64,000 bases of DNA, taken from the NCBI RefSeq assembly GCF_000826185.2, contig NZ_LN648875.1, positions 1,236,356 through 1,300,355 of the forward strand, given 5' to 3'. This document shows, piece after piece, positions 53,720-62,526 of this stretch. The position numbers and the translations under genes were made by a program. The first letter of the stretch is position 1. Each line of letters begins with the position of its first letter. The DNA is from Microbacterium gorillae. Its GTDB lineage: Bacteria > Actinomycetota > Actinomycetes > Actinomycetales > Microbacteriaceae. Under the pieces are notes generated by a model, which saw nothing but the letters and a program-made list of their open reading frames with translations, did not search any database and was not told the origin of the DNA.

Positions 53720-54976
53720 ATGCACCTCGACATCTCCCGGTCGCAGTTCGTCCGCTGGCGCGCGGCGATCTTCGCCATTTTCGCCGCCTGCGGCATCGGG
53801 TTCGCGACCTGGGCGTCGCGTGTGCCCGCGATCAAGGAGGCGCTGGATATCAGCAAGACCGAGATCGGCCTGCTCCTGGTCACCAGCGGAGTGGCGTCGA
53901 TCATCGGCCTGTCGGTGTCATCCGTGGTGATGCTGCGGTTCGGCGCGAAGCGGAGCATGCTCGGACTGCTGCTGCTCGCCGCCGTCGGCATCGTGCTGAT
54001 CGGCGTCGGTGCGGACGTCTTCCACTCCTTCCCCATCGTGATCGGCGGGCTCGTGCTGTTCGGCTTCGGCAACGGGTGCTGCGATGTGGTCATGAACGTC
54101 GAGGGCGCGGCCGTGGAGACGCACGGCGGCAAGACCGTGCTGCCGATGATGCACGGGTTCTTCAGCCTCGGCACGTTCGTGGGGGCCGGTCTCGGTGCCG
54201 TGGCCGAAGCCGTCCACCTCCCGGTGAGCATCCACACCGCCGCGATCGGCGTGGTGATCGTCGTCGTGGCCTTCGTCGCCGTCGCGAACATTCCGACCGG
54301 CACGGACGCGGAGGCCGCGGATGACGTGGGCGAACGCCAGCCGTTCCGTCAGCGCCTGAAGGTCGCCCTGTCGGCCTGGACCGAGCCGCGCACCTACGGC
54401 CTCGGCCTGGTCATGCTCGGGATGTCGTTCGCCGAGGGCGGCGCGAACGACTGGCTCGCCCTGGGCGTGGTGGAAGGTCATGACGGCAGCACGTCGCTCG
54501 GCGCCATCGGACTGGCCGTCTTCGCCGCTTCCATGACCTTCGCCCGCATGGTGGGCGGCCCCATCGTCGACCGCTTCGGCCGCGTCGCCTCGCTGCGCGT
54601 GCTCGCCGCCATGGCGGTGGCCGGCCTGCTGCTGTTCGTCTTCGCACCGAACCTCCCCCTCGTCTTCCTCGGCATCGTGCTGTGGGGACTCGGCGCCTCG
54701 CTCGGCTTCCCGCTCGGCATGTCGGCGGCGGCGGATGACCCCGCCCACGCCGCCTCCCGAGTCAGCGCGGCATCCACGATCGGCTACGTCGCCTTCCTCG
54801 CCGGTCCGCCGATGCTCGGTTTCGTCGCCGACCACATCGGACTGCTGCCGACACTGCTGATCGTCGCGGCGCTGGCCCTGATGTCGGGCTTCGCGACACC
54901 GGCCGCTCGCCCGCTGCCGGGCTCGGAACAAGCGCGCATCGAGGCCCGCTCCCGCGAGCGCGCCAACGCCCGCTGA
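53720..54976 (+). CDS. MFS transporter, FucP/YbjJ-like
   Basis: A 418-residue transporter with 12 hydrophobic helices. It starts MHLDISRSQFVRWRAAIFAIFAACGIGFATWASRVPAIKEAL, typical of the YbjJ-like MFS group; NGCCDVVMNVEGAAVETHGGKTVLPMMHGFFSLGTFVGAGLGA is the central signature of that group. The LacI regulator next to it suggests a sugar or sugar-derivative substrate. No ribosome site exists before ATG 53720; the promoter box indicates a leaderless mRNA. Confidence 0.9.
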   Translation: MHLDISRSQFVRWRAAIFAIFAACGIGFATWASRVPAIKEALDISKTEIGLLLVTSGVASIIGLSVSSVVMLRFGAKRSMLGLLLLAAVGIVLIGVGADVFHSFPIVIGGLVLFGFGNGCCDVVMNVEGAAVETHGGKTVLPMMHGFFSLGTFVGAGLGAVAEAVHLPVSIHTAAIGVVIVVVAFVAVANIPTGTDAEAADDVGERQPFRQRLKVALSAWTEPRTYGLGLVMLGMSFAEGGANDWLALGVVEGHDGSTSLGAIGLAVFAASMTFARMVGGPIVDRFGRVASLRVLAAMAVAGLLLFVFAPNLPLVFLGIVLWGLGASLGFPLGMSAAADDPAHAASRVSAASTIGYVAFLAGPPMLGFVADHIGLLPTLLIVAALALMSGFATPAARPLPGSEQARIEARSRERANAR

Positions 54977-55004
54977 CCGAATCCGCTCTCGAGCGCGAGT
55001 GACG

Positions 55005-55010
55005 TAGGCT
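55005..55010 (+). promoter_or_regulatory. -10 box of nucS
   Basis: TAGGCT ends 6 nt before GTG 55017; the gap is TTTCCG, with no ribosome site. Confidence 0.55.
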
Positions 55011-55016
55011 TTTCCG

Positions 55017-55712
55017 GTGCGTCTTGTCATTGCCCGCTGCAGCGTGGACTACACCGGTCGGCTGAACGCCCATCTCCCGGAGGCCACGCGCCTGCTCGTG
55101 CACAAGGGGGACGGATCGCTCCTGGTGCACTCCGACGGCGGCAGCTACAAGCCGCTGAACTGGATGAGCCCGCCCTGCTCGCTCGCGGTCGAGGACCTGG
55201 ACGAGACGGACACCGCGAACGGCGTCGTCGAGCGCTGGCGGGTCGTGCACAAGAAGTCCGGCGACGCGCTCACCGTGCGCATCTACGAGATGATCAGCGA
55301 CTCCACCCACGACCTCGGCATCGACCCGGGACTGCAGAAGGACGGCGTCGAGGCGGACCTGCAACGACTGCTCGCCGAACAGGTGCACCTGGTCGAGGAG
55401 GGCGCCCAGCTCGTGCGCCGCGAATACCCCACCGCGATCGGTCCGGTCGATCACATGGTTCGCGACGCCGCCGGTGCGCACATCGCCGTCGAGGTCAAGC
55501 GCAAGGCGAACATCGACGCCGTCGAGCAGCTCACGCGGTACCTCGAACTGCTCAACCGCGATCCGGTGCTGGCACCGGTGCGCGGGGTCCTGGCCGCACA
55601 GTCCTTCGCTCCCCAGGCGCGAACGCTCGCGGTGGACCGGGGCATCGACTGCCTGGTGCTGGACTACGACGCGATGAAGGGTGTCGACAGCGGCGTCCCC
55701 ACGCTGTTCTGA
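55017..55712 (+). CDS. nucS: mismatch-specific endonuclease NucS
   Basis: A 231-residue NucS/EndoMS, the nuclease of the non-canonical mismatch repair used by actinobacteria that lack MutS/MutL. The N-terminus [56 protein letters not shown] and the RecB-like nuclease core [38 protein letters not shown] (Asp, Glu-Val-Lys catalytic residues) are highly conserved. It cuts both strands at mismatches and works with the sliding clamp. GTG 55017 fits the family start. Confidence 0.96.
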   Translation: MRLVIARCSVDYTGRLNAHLPEATRLLVHKGDGSLLVHSDGGSYKPLNWMSPPCSLAVEDLDETDTANGVVERWRVVHKKSGDALTVRIYEMISDSTHDLGIDPGLQKDGVEADLQRLLAEQVHLVEEGAQLVRREYPTAIGPVDHMVRDAAGAHIAVEVKRKANIDAVEQLTRYLELLNRDPVLAPVRGVLAAQSFAPQARTLAVDRGIDCLVLDYDAMKGVDSGVPTLF

Positions 55713-55732
55713 CGCCACCGGAGAGGTCCGGA

Positions 55733-55738
55733 TAGGGT
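55733..55738 (+). promoter_or_regulatory. -10 box of the HAD gene at 55745
   Basis: TAGGGT ends 6 nt before GTG 55745; no ribosome site is present. Confidence 0.5.
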
Positions 55739-55744
55739 CGTAGC

Positions 55745-56416
55745 GTGCTCGCCTCACCCTTCACCTGTGTCCTCTGGGATGTCGACGGGACGCTCGTGGA
55801 TGCGTCCGAAGGCATTCTCGGCCGTCTCATCGAGGTGCATGAGCACTACGGCCGCACGCCCCCGACCCGCGATGACCTGATCCACTGGATCGGACCACCG
55901 ATGTTCGAGACGTTCCAGCTCCGCTTCGGGATGACGCCGGAGCAGGCGCGGGAGGCCGTCACCCACTACCGCTCGCTGAACAAGCGGGACGGCACCGCGC
56001 GGGGTGCTCGCACCTTTCCCGGCATGACGGAACTCGTCGCCGAACTGCACGCGCTCGGCGTCCCGCAGGCGACCGCGAGCTCGAAGCCGGAGAACCAGGT
56101 GATCGACCTGATGGATCACTTCGGGCTCACCCCCTCCCTCACCGCCATCGTCGGAGCGTCCCCGGACGAGCGTTCGCGGGCCACGAAGACCGACGTCATC
56201 CGCGAGGCGCTGCGCCAGCTCGACGCCGCGGGTGTGGACGTGTCCCGTCCGGTCCTCGTCGGCGACCGGCACCATGACATCGCCGGCGGTGCGGAGACCG
56301 GGGTACCGGTGATCTTCGTCCGGTGGGGCTTCAGCGACCCGTCCGAATCCGACGGTGCCGCCGGTGTGGCCGCGACCCCCGCGGAACTGCGGTCCCTGCT
56401 GCTGCGGGAGGTGTGA
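55745..56416 (+). CDS. HAD family hydrolase, phosphoglycolate-phosphatase-like
   Basis: A 223-residue haloacid dehalogenase-fold phosphatase. Motif I is LWDVDGTLVDAS (Asp nucleophile and Asp+2), motif II ATASSKPENQV, motif III is probably the Lys of RATKTDVI, and motif IV VLVGDRHHDIAGGAETG. The alpha-helical cap lies between motif I and II, as in Gph/PgmB enzymes. It probably removes phosphate from a small metabolite such as phosphoglycolate. The coiled-coil gene starts 1 bp after its stop. Confidence 0.88.
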   Translation: MLASPFTCVLWDVDGTLVDASEGILGRLIEVHEHYGRTPPTRDDLIHWIGPPMFETFQLRFGMTPEQAREAVTHYRSLNKRDGTARGARTFPGMTELVAELHALGVPQATASSKPENQVIDLMDHFGLTPSLTAIVGASPDERSRATKTDVIREALRQLDAAGVDVSRPVLVGDRHHDIAGGAETGVPVIFVRWGFSDPSESDGAAGVAATPAELRSLLLREV

Positions 56417-56417
56417 G

Positions 56418-57647
56418 ATGTGGGAGTGGATCTACCCGTCGCTGATCGTGTTCGGCAGCGCCGTCGTCGTGGCCCTCGTGGTCGCGCTGATCGTGCGCGC
56501 GGTGCGGCGCGGACCACGCGCGCGCACCCGCGCCGAAGCCGTCCGTGACCGTGCCGGCGCCGCCCTGACCGCTCTGGATGACGCGATCGGCGCGGCCGAC
56601 GTCGAGCTGGGTCTCGCGGCGGCCGTTTACGGGGGGAAGCCGCCGGCGGCCCTGACGCGGGCCCGCCTGTCCGCCGTCCAGGTCCGAGACGAGGGCTTCG
56701 TGCGGTACCGGACCCTGGTGGACGATTCGCTGCCGGCACCGGCTCTGCGCTCGGCGGCGCAGCAGGTGATCACCCGGTCCGCGGCAGCTCAGCGCGCCCT
56801 CGACACCGCGCATGCGGGCCACCGCGCGTGGTTGCGGGAGAACGCGGACGCGCCCAAGCACATCGCGAGTGCCCGATCGCGCGCGGCCGCGGTCGCCGCC
56901 GACCTCGGCGAGCCGGGTGCCCGCGAACAGCGCCTGAGCCGGCTGGACCCGTCCGAGTCCGCCGATGTCGCGGCGGCCGCGACGGCGGCCCACACGGCAT
57001 TGCGGACGGCGAACGCCGCTCTCGATCGCGCCGAGGCACTGGCGTCCGATCCGTCCAGCAGCATTCTGGAGGACCTCACCGAAGCCGAGGCGGCGCTGCG
57101 GACCGCGGAGCACGAGGCCGCCGAGGCGGACCGGGCCTACGAGCAGGTGGAGACCTCGGCACGCGTCGTGACCGCGGAGATCGCGGCGGTACGCGAGCGC
57201 GTGCGAACCGGAATGGCCGCACTGTCGGAGCGGCCGGACGCGACGCCGGAGGCGGTCTCGGGGGTGCTCTCGGCAGCGCTCGTCGCCCTGGACGACGCTG
57301 AACAGCACGCGGCCCGGCGTCCGTCCGCGACGCTGACGGAGCTCACCCGCGTGCGCGATCGCGTCGAGCTGGCGTTGTCCGATGCCCGTGCCGGTCGAGC
57401 GCGCATCGACGGCGCGAAGGCGGCTCTGCCCGGCGCCTTCGCCACGGCCCGACTGCTCATCGGCCGCGCCGAGCGCGCGGTGGCCGCGTCCCCGGCACCC
57501 GATGCGCGCATCCGCCTGGCCGCCGCACGCGATGAGCTGGCCGCCGCACGCAACGCCTCGGATGCCATCGAGGCCCTGGACGTCGCGCGCCGCGCGATCC
57601 GGCATGCCGAGGACGCCGCGGCGCTGGCCGGGTACGCCGGCCGCTGA
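56418..57647 (+). CDS. membrane-anchored coiled-coil protein, hypothetical
   Basis: A 409-residue protein. One transmembrane helix (residues about 6-27, IYPSLIVFGSAVVVALVVALIV) is followed by Arg-rich positive sequence and nearly 370 residues of Ala/Arg/Glu-rich helix, almost without Gly or Pro, predicted to form long coiled coils facing the cytoplasm. No known domain was recognised; actinobacterial proteins of this design exist around septum and cell-envelope genes, but I can claim no function. ATG 56418 follows the HAD stop by 1 bp with GGAGGTG upstream. Confidence 0.75.
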   Translation: MWEWIYPSLIVFGSAVVVALVVALIVRAVRRGPRARTRAEAVRDRAGAALTALDDAIGAADVELGLAAAVYGGKPPAALTRARLSAVQVRDEGFVRYRTLVDDSLPAPALRSAAQQVITRSAAAQRALDTAHAGHRAWLRENADAPKHIASARSRAAAVAADLGEPGAREQRLSRLDPSESADVAAAATAAHTALRTANAALDRAEALASDPSSSILEDLTEAEAALRTAEHEAAEADRAYEQVETSARVVTAEIAAVRERVRTGMAALSERPDATPEAVSGVLSAALVALDDAEQHAARRPSATLTELTRVRDRVELALSDARAGRARIDGAKAALPGAFATARLLIGRAERAVAASPAPDARIRLAAARDELAAARNASDAIEALDVARRAIRHAEDAAALAGYAGR

Positions 57648-57675
57648 CCCGTCATCGTCGGGGGCCCGAACGCAC

Positions 57676-57712
57676 GCATCCGGCGTCGAGTGATCACTCG
57701 GACGCCGGACGC
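57676..57712. terminator. bidirectional hairpin between converging genes
   Basis: A near-perfect inverted repeat centred on TGATCA: GCATCCGGCGT-CGAGTGA pairs with TCACTCG-GACGCCGGACGC with one bulge. It lies between the coiled-coil gene and the convergent cold-shock gene and probably ends both transcripts. The rest of this 156-bp gap shows nothing else. Confidence 0.65.
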
Positions 57713-57803
57713 GCAGGGAGGGACTCGACACCCACGATCATGGGATCGGTGTGCATCGAGGCCCGCCGTCGCCGGGTGTGGGCACCGGGCGACGGCTGAA
57801 GTC

Positions 57804-58010
57804 TCAGAGGGGGCGGATGTTCTCCGCCTGCAGGCCCTTCGGGCCCTGGGCGACGTCGAACTCGACGCGCTGGTTGTCCTCGAGGCTGCGGTAGCCGCTG
57901 GATTCGATCGCCGAGTAGTGGGCGAAGACGTCTGCGCCGCCCTCGTCCGGGGAGATGAAGCCGAAGCCCTTCTCCGCGTTGAACCACTTGACGGTGCCTG
58001 TAGTGCTCAT
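57804..58010 (-). CDS. cold-shock domain protein (CspA family)
   Basis: A 68-residue single cold-shock domain protein, an OB-fold RNA/DNA chaperone. [22 protein letters not shown] carries RNP1 (KGFGFI) and RNP2 (VFAHY) motifs, and the sequence is normal for actinobacterial CspA ([22 protein letters not shown]). The 5' side (58011-58287) is a 277-bp gap with no other gene; cold-shock mRNAs often carry long structured leaders, and that gap could hold one, but no element could be pinned down. Confidence 0.95.
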   Translation of the reverse strand: MSTTGTVKWFNAEKGFGFISPDEGGADVFAHYSAIESSGYRSLEDNQRVEFDVAQGPKGLQAENIRPL

Positions 58011-58287
58011 TGCTATTTCTTGCCGTTCTCTCGGGCGTGCAGAGAAGCTCGCCTGGGGGGTTTAGTGGCTCAAACCTAGTGGAACGCCCAGTTCGGCCAC
58101 AGCGCCGTCCACAGGATGGTGACAGAAACGTGATCACATCCGAATTCTCACGGTCCGGCGCAGTAGTTCTGTGCAGTCCGAACCCGCAATTCGGCAGGTG
58201 AGCGCACATTGTGCGGGGTCCGGACCGTCGCTCGCCGCGTCGGCGCCCACCGGGCGCGGTGAGCGACGGGTCGGTCGCGGGGAGCGA

Positions 58288-59217
58288 TCAGCGTGCCGAA
58301 GCGTCCGTCAGAGAGGCGAGCTCGGCGTCTGTGAGAGTCAGGGTCGTGGACTCCCACAGGGCGGGCAGCTGCTCCGGGAGGCGGGCCGATGCGATCGGCG
58401 CGGCGACGCCGGGCTGCGCACGCAACCAGGCCAGGCTGACCGCCGCGACGGAGACGTCGTGCGCGCTCGCGATGCCGTCGAGCACGTCCAGCAGCGCGAC
58501 GTTGCGCTCGTCGTCGAGGTAGTGCGCGGAGTGCGGTCGCTTGGTGTCCGGCTCGACGCCCGGACGGAACTTGCCGGTGAGGAATCCGGACGCGAGCCCG
58601 AAGTACGGCAGCTCCGCGATCCCGAGCGCGCGCAACTCGGGCAGCACCTCGCGCTCCAGGTCGCGCTCGACCAGGTTGTAGTGGTCCTGGGAGAACGAGA
58701 TCGGGGCGAAGTCGTTCGCCGCGATCAGCTCCGCAGCGCTGCGGACGCGCGCCGCCAAGAAGTTGGACACTCCCACCGTGCGCACCTTGCCGGCGCGCAC
58801 GGCCGCATCGAACGCCCCGAACGACTCGTCCTGCGCCACGTCCGCGTCGTCGCGATGCGCGTAGTAGATGTCGACCCGGTCGGTCTGCAGCCGGCGCAGC
58901 GAATCATCCAGCGCCGCGGCCACGTTGGCCGCGGACAGGCCGGGTCGAGCGGGCAACGAGAAGACCTTCGTCGCGATCTGCACGCGGTCGCGGACTCCGG
59001 GGCGAGCGGCGAACCACTCGCCGATGATCGTCTCGGACTCGCCACCGACGTTTCCCTCGATCCAGATCGAGTACGAATCGGCGGTGTCGATCGTGGTGCC
59101 TCCGGCGGCCACGAAGGCGTCCAGGGTGCGGAAGGAGGTGTCGCGGTCGGCCGTCGCCCCGAAGACATTGCCTCCGAGGACCAGGGGACCGACATCGAGC
59201 GTCGTCGTCTGCGTCAT
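58288..59217 (-). CDS. aldo/keto reductase
   Basis: A 309-residue NADPH-dependent aldo/keto reductase with the (beta/alpha)8 barrel. The catalytic tetrad is represented by DTADSYSIW (Asp and Tyr), ATKVF (Lys) and YYAHRDD (His). KVRTVGVSNFLAARV and FAPISFSQDHYNLVERDLEREVLP are typical of the YdjG/AKR11-12-like group. It is probably a detoxifying or metabolic reductase; substrate unknown. TAGGGT ends 6 nt before ATG 59217. Confidence 0.92.
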   Translation of the reverse strand: MTQTTTLDVGPLVLGGNVFGATADRDTSFRTLDAFVAAGGTTIDTADSYSIWIEGNVGGESETIIGEWFAARPGVRDRVQIATKVFSLPARPGLSAANVAAALDDSLRRLQTDRVDIYYAHRDDADVAQDESFGAFDAAVRAGKVRTVGVSNFLAARVRSAAELIAANDFAPISFSQDHYNLVERDLEREVLPELRALGIAELPYFGLASGFLTGKFRPGVEPDTKRPHSAHYLDDERNVALLDVLDGIASAHDVSVAAVSLAWLRAQPGVAAPIASARLPEQLPALWESTTLTLTDAELASLTDASAR

Positions 59218-59223
59218 GCCACG

Positions 59224-59229
59224 ACCCTA
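59224..59229 (-). promoter_or_regulatory. -10 box of the aldo/keto reductase gene
   Basis: TAGGGT on the minus strand ends 6 nt before ATG 59217. Confidence 0.5.
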
Positions 59230-59296
59230 CGCGGCGGCGCTGCCACGTCCGACACCGTGTGACGGCGTGCGACGGTCCGCGTCCGTCTCCTCCACC

Positions 59297-59707
59297 TCAG
59301 GCGCGGGCGGACCGCATCGCCGCGTGATGCTTCAGAGCAGGGTCCGCGGCCAGGCGCGCGTACTCCTCGGACTCCATCGGGACGAGCGCGACGCGACCGT
59401 CCGCATCATGGTGCGTGCCCCAGCCGTAGGTCTTGCTCAGCGGCGAGGCCCGCAGACACGCCTGCCCCTTCGCGAAGAACGCCTCCCGAGCCGCCGGCCG
59501 GTCCGCGTCGGCGATGCCGGCGCGATCCGCGTGGACCGTGAACAGCACGTCATCGGAGGTGAACTCGTACGGGTGCTCGCTCAGCAACCGGTACTGCGCC
59601 TCCGCGACCGTGAGCGAGGACCCCCGCGACGGAGGTTCGGTCGCGGCCGCGGCCTTCGTGTCCGGAGAGACCTCGATGAAGGCCCCCACGTAATTCGTCG
59701 TGTGCAT
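59297..59707 (-). CDS. DUF6157 family protein
   Basis: A 136-residue soluble protein that starts MHTTNYVGAFIEVSPDTKAA and contains SSLTVAEAQYRLLSEHPYEFTSDDVLFTVHADRAGIADADR, LRASPLSKTYGWGTHHDADGRVALVPMESEEYARL; this is the pattern of DUF6157 proteins found in many bacteria. No activity is known for the family. ATG 59707 is confirmed by TACTCT 6 nt upstream; the longer upstream frame is not coding. Confidence 0.85.
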   Translation of the reverse strand: MHTTNYVGAFIEVSPDTKAAAATEPPSRGSSLTVAEAQYRLLSEHPYEFTSDDVLFTVHADRAGIADADRPAAREAFFAKGQACLRASPLSKTYGWGTHHDADGRVALVPMESEEYARLAADPALKHHAAMRSARA

Positions 59708-59713
59708 GCCCGC

Positions 59714-59719
59714 AGAGTA
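59714..59719 (-). promoter_or_regulatory. -10 box of the DUF6157 gene
   Basis: TACTCT on the minus strand ends 6 nt before ATG 59707. Confidence 0.5.
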
Positions 59720-59739
59720 GTCGGGGCGTCCGACGTCGG

Positions 59740-60132
59740 TCAGACGGTGGCGTCGTCGGCGGAAGCGGAGTCGGCCTGCTGCTCGGCGATCTGGCGGCGG
59801 ACGTCGTCCATGTCCAGGCCCTTGACGGCCGTGATCACCTGCTCCAGCGCGGGCTCGGGCAGCGCACCGGGCTGAGCGAAGACGAGGATGTTGTCGCGGA
59901 AGGCCATCAGTGTCGGGATCGAGGTGATCTGGAAGCCGGCCGCGAGCTCCTGCTGCGCCTCGGTGTCCACCTTGCCGAACACGACGTCCGGGTGGGTCTC
60001 GGACGCCTTTTCGTAGATGGGCGCGAAGTTCCGGCAGGGGCCGCACCACGACGCCCAGAAGTCGACGAGCACGATGTCGTTGTCCGTGACGGTGGACTCG
60101 AAGTCGGCCGTCGTCAGGTCTCGCGTTGCCAT
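59740..60132 (-). CDS. thioredoxin
   Basis: A 130-residue thioredoxin-fold disulfide reductase. VLVDFWASWCGPCRNFAPIYE has the WCGPC active site (near residues 32-36), SIPTLMAFRDN the cis-proline, and the tail after residue 108 is a charged extension longer than in classic 105-residue thioredoxins. Cytoplasmic, no signal peptide. TAGCCT ends 6 nt before ATG 60132. It is separate from trxB, which is not in the window. Confidence 0.94.
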   Translation of the reverse strand: MATRDLTTADFESTVTDNDIVLVDFWASWCGPCRNFAPIYEKASETHPDVVFGKVDTEAQQELAAGFQITSIPTLMAFRDNILVFAQPGALPEPALEQVITAVKGLDMDDVRRQIAEQQADSASADDATV

Positions 60133-60138
60133 GTACCG

Positions 60139-60144
60139 AGGCTA
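60139..60144 (-). promoter_or_regulatory. -10 box of the thioredoxin gene
   Basis: TAGCCT on the minus strand ends 6 nt before ATG 60132. A second TAGCCT for the divergent gene lies 37 bp away. Confidence 0.5.
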
Positions 60145-60180
60145 ACCGTTCCCGCGGCCGTCGGGGCCGCGAGCGCTGAC

Positions 60181-60186
60181 TAGCCT
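60181..60186 (+). promoter_or_regulatory. -10 box of the HAD-like gene at 60193
   Basis: TAGCCT followed by GGGAGG and ATG 60193. Confidence 0.5.
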
Positions 60187-60192
60187 GGGAGG

Positions 60193-61074
60193 ATGACCAC
60201 TCCCGATCTCGGCCTCCTGCTCGATGTGGACGGGCCCATCGCCAGCCCCGTCACCCGCACCCTGCGGATCCCGAGCATCGGCGCCGACCTCGTCACGCTC
60301 GTCGGCGCCGGCGTGCCGATCGCGTTCATCACCGGGCGCTCCGAGGCGTTCATCCGCGACCACGTCGTCGGGCCGCTGCGTGAGATGGGGCTGGACGAGG
60401 CGTTGTCGCGCCCCGGCACGCGGATGTTCGGGGTGTTCGAGAAGGGCGGCGCGTGGGCCTCGATCACCGCGGACGGGCTCGGCGAGCTCACCGTCGACGA
60501 AACCGTCGCGCTTCCCGCGGCGGACGTGTCCGCGGTCCGCGACCTCGTGGCGTCGCGCTTCACCGACACGATGTTCTTCGACGACACCAAGCGGGCGATG
60601 ATCTCGGTCGAGCAGAACGTCGACGCCACGCCCGCGGACTACCGCGCGGCGCAGTCGGCGTTCCAGGACGCCGCGTACGACCTGCTCAGCGCGCGCGGAC
60701 TCGGACTGGCGTACCGCGAGCGCCGTCACGCGGATGCGGGCGGCGCCGTGCCGTTCCGGATCGACCCGACGGTCATCTCCACCGACATCGAATCCGTCCT
60801 GCTGGACAAGGACCGCGGCACCCGGCGCGCCCTCGAGCACTTCGCGGCGTCCGGTCCGCTGCCGACGCGGTGGCGTTCGGTGGGCGACTCACGCCCCGAC
60901 TACACGATGGCGGACGAGCTGCACGCGCAGGGGTTCGAGGTCGCGCACGTGGACGTCCGTCCCTCCGACGGCGTGCTCGAGCGGCCCTACCGGATCGTGA
61001 TCGAGGGAGACCTCATCCACGACGACGCGGGTGCCGCCTTCCTGCGGCACTGGGTCCGTGAGCTCGGGCTCTGA
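60193..61074 (+). CDS. HAD-fold protein, hypothetical
   Basis: A 293-residue protein with a HAD-like start, GLLLDVDGPIASP, where DVDG gives the Asp nucleophile and Asp+2; FITGRSEAF fits motif II and WRSVGDSRPDYTMADELHAQGF motif IV (GDSxxD). Between them a cap domain of about 150 residues. Seen often in actinobacteria without experimental function; a small-molecule phosphatase is likely. The S4 gene starts 19 bp downstream with its own -10 box. Confidence 0.75.
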   Translation: MTTPDLGLLLDVDGPIASPVTRTLRIPSIGADLVTLVGAGVPIAFITGRSEAFIRDHVVGPLREMGLDEALSRPGTRMFGVFEKGGAWASITADGLGELTVDETVALPAADVSAVRDLVASRFTDTMFFDDTKRAMISVEQNVDATPADYRAAQSAFQDAAYDLLSARGLGLAYRERRHADAGGAVPFRIDPTVISTDIESVLLDKDRGTRRALEHFAASGPLPTRWRSVGDSRPDYTMADELHAQGFEVAHVDVRPSDGVLERPYRIVIEGDLIHDDAGAAFLRHWVRELGL

Positions 61075-61081
61075 CGCGGGA

Positions 61082-61087
61082 TACGAT
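61082..61087 (+). promoter_or_regulatory. -10 box of the S4 gene
   Basis: TACGAT ends 6 nt before GTG 61094. Confidence 0.5.
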
Positions 61088-61093
61088 GCGGAC

Positions 61094-61321
61094 GTGACGA
61101 ACGCAGCGGACATCCCGGAGATCTCGATCGGCTCGGACATGATCCGGCTGGGTCAGTTCCTCAAGCTCGCCGACCTCATCGACACCGGCGGGGAGGCCAA
61201 AGAGGCCATCATCCAGGGCTTTGTCTCGGTCAACGGCGAGCAGGAGTTCCGCCGGGGCCGTCAGCTGCACGACGGTGACATCGTCGAACTCGACGACCGT
61301 GCCGTCCGCGTCCGTCCCTGA
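61094..61321 (+). CDS. small S4-domain RNA-binding protein (YaaA/RlbA-like)
   Basis: A 75-residue S4 domain protein. MIRLGQFLKLADLIDTGGEAKEAIIQGFVSVNGEQEFRRGRQLHDGDIVEL covers the whole S4 fold, including the KLADLIDTGGEAK turn typical of the stand-alone YaaA/YbcJ group, which binds RNA, perhaps at the ribosome. GTG 61094 is decided by the promoter box. The methyltransferase gene starts 1 bp after its stop. Confidence 0.88.
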   Translation: MTNAADIPEISIGSDMIRLGQFLKLADLIDTGGEAKEAIIQGFVSVNGEQEFRRGRQLHDGDIVELDDRAVRVRP

Positions 61322-61322
61322 G

Positions 61323-61952
61323 ATGACGGACGATCGCGTTCGCGCCGCCTACGACCTCGTCGCCGCGGACTACGCGCGCCTGCTGCCGGACACCGCGGTG
61401 GAGGCGCCGTTCGAGCTCGGCGCGGTGGCGCAGTTCGTCGCCGACGTCGGTCCGGACGCACGCGTGCTCGACGCCGGGTGCGGGGCCGGGCGGCTCCTGA
61501 CGCACCTGCATGCGGTGGCGCCGTCCTGGCGACTCGATGGCGTGGACATGTCCATAGGGATGGTGGCCGAAGCGCGTCGGGTCGCACCGTTCGCCGAGGT
61601 GGTGGCGGGTTCGTTGGACGCGTTGCCGTTCGCGGACGCTGCCTTCGACGCGGTGCTGGCCTGGTATTCGATCATCCACACGCCGACGGACGGACTGCAC
61701 GCGATCGCCGGCGAGCTCGCGCGCGTGCTGCGACCCGGCGGACACGTGCTGCTGGCCTTCCAGTCCGGCAGCGGAGCGCGCGACATCAGCCGCGCCTACG
61801 GGCACGAGCTCGACCTGACCGCATTCCGCCACACCGTCGCGACGGTCGGCGCGAGCCTGGAGCGCACCGGCTTCACGGTGACGGCCGACGGCACCCGCAC
61901 CGCCCGCGGCGGCGAACGCGAGGCCCAGGCCTTCGTCCTGGCCCGTTGCTGA
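61323..61952 (+). CDS. SAM-dependent methyltransferase
   Basis: A 209-residue class I methyltransferase. Motif I is RVLDAGCGAGRLLTHL (SAM-binding GxGxG-like), WRLDGVDMSIGMVAEAR contributes the acidic residue for the ribose, and LAWYSIIHTPTDGLHAIAGELARVLRPGGHVLLAFQSG spans motifs IV to VI, as in Methyltransf_11 proteins. Substrate unknown. It is in an operon with the S4 gene, with 1 bp between stop and start. Confidence 0.9.
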   Translation: MTDDRVRAAYDLVAADYARLLPDTAVEAPFELGAVAQFVADVGPDARVLDAGCGAGRLLTHLHAVAPSWRLDGVDMSIGMVAEARRVAPFAEVVAGSLDALPFADAAFDAVLAWYSIIHTPTDGLHAIAGELARVLRPGGHVLLAFQSGSGARDISRAYGHELDLTAFRHTVATVGASLERTGFTVTADGTRTARGGEREAQAFVLARC

Positions 61953-61953
61953 C

Positions 61954-62481
61954 TCAGGCGTCCCGCAGTGAGAACGCGATCACGAACAGCGTGATCGCGC
62001 CGGCGAGCAGCAGCGCGAGAAGGATCGCCCGAACCCACCCGGGACCGCGACGATCGGCGGTGTCGGGCATGCTCGGGGACACCGCCTCGTCCGACGCCGT
62101 GTCCTCCGCTGCGGCCCGTCGCCGGAACGCGGCGCCCACCATCGAGGCGACCACGACCGAGGCGAGCAGCAGAAGCACGGTGGCCCAGCACGCGGGCGGG
62201 ATCGCCCGCCCCGTGAACAGGAGCGACACCATCCGGAAAGCCACGAAGCTGGACATCGCGATCCATATCAGGCCGACGAACCGCATGTTGCGCTCCCTCC
62301 TCGCCACCGGAAGGTCCTCGATCTTTCGGGCGAAGCTCGGCGACAGCGACGGCATGGCGGAGAGGATGACGCGGTGCGCTGAATCCGGGGAGGACATCAG
62401 GATGCAACCGCCGCAGAAGAAGGCGACGAACACCCGATAAGCCAGGAACACGATCATCATCATGACCGATCGCGGGATCAC
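61954..62481 (-). CDS. hypothetical membrane protein
   Basis: A 175-residue protein with four predicted transmembrane helices: about 5-26, 70-90, 98-117 and 150-170. Between helix 3 and 4 is a polar loop. No family recognised. ATG 62481 is the best start, with no clear ribosome site. Codon bias is good. It is convergent with the methyltransferase gene (1 bp apart) and lies 45 bp beyond the stop of the hydrolase gene on the same strand. Confidence 0.65.
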   Translation of the reverse strand: MIPRSVMMMIVFLAYRVFVAFFCGGCILMSSPDSAHRVILSAMPSLSPSFARKIEDLPVARRERNMRFVGLIWIAMSSFVAFRMVSLLFTGRAIPPACWATVLLLLASVVVASMVGAAFRRRAAAEDTASDEAVSPSMPDTADRRGPGWVRAILLALLLAGAITLFVIAFSLRDA

Positions 62482-62526
62482 TGACGAGATCGACGGAATG
62501 GCCCGCCGATCCTCCGGTCATCCGGA

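Noticed and set aside
58011..58287. A gene in the 277-bp gap upstream of the cold-shock gene
   Set aside because: Short open frames there lack codon bias and start signals; the gap is more likely a leader and promoter region for the flanking minus-strand gene.
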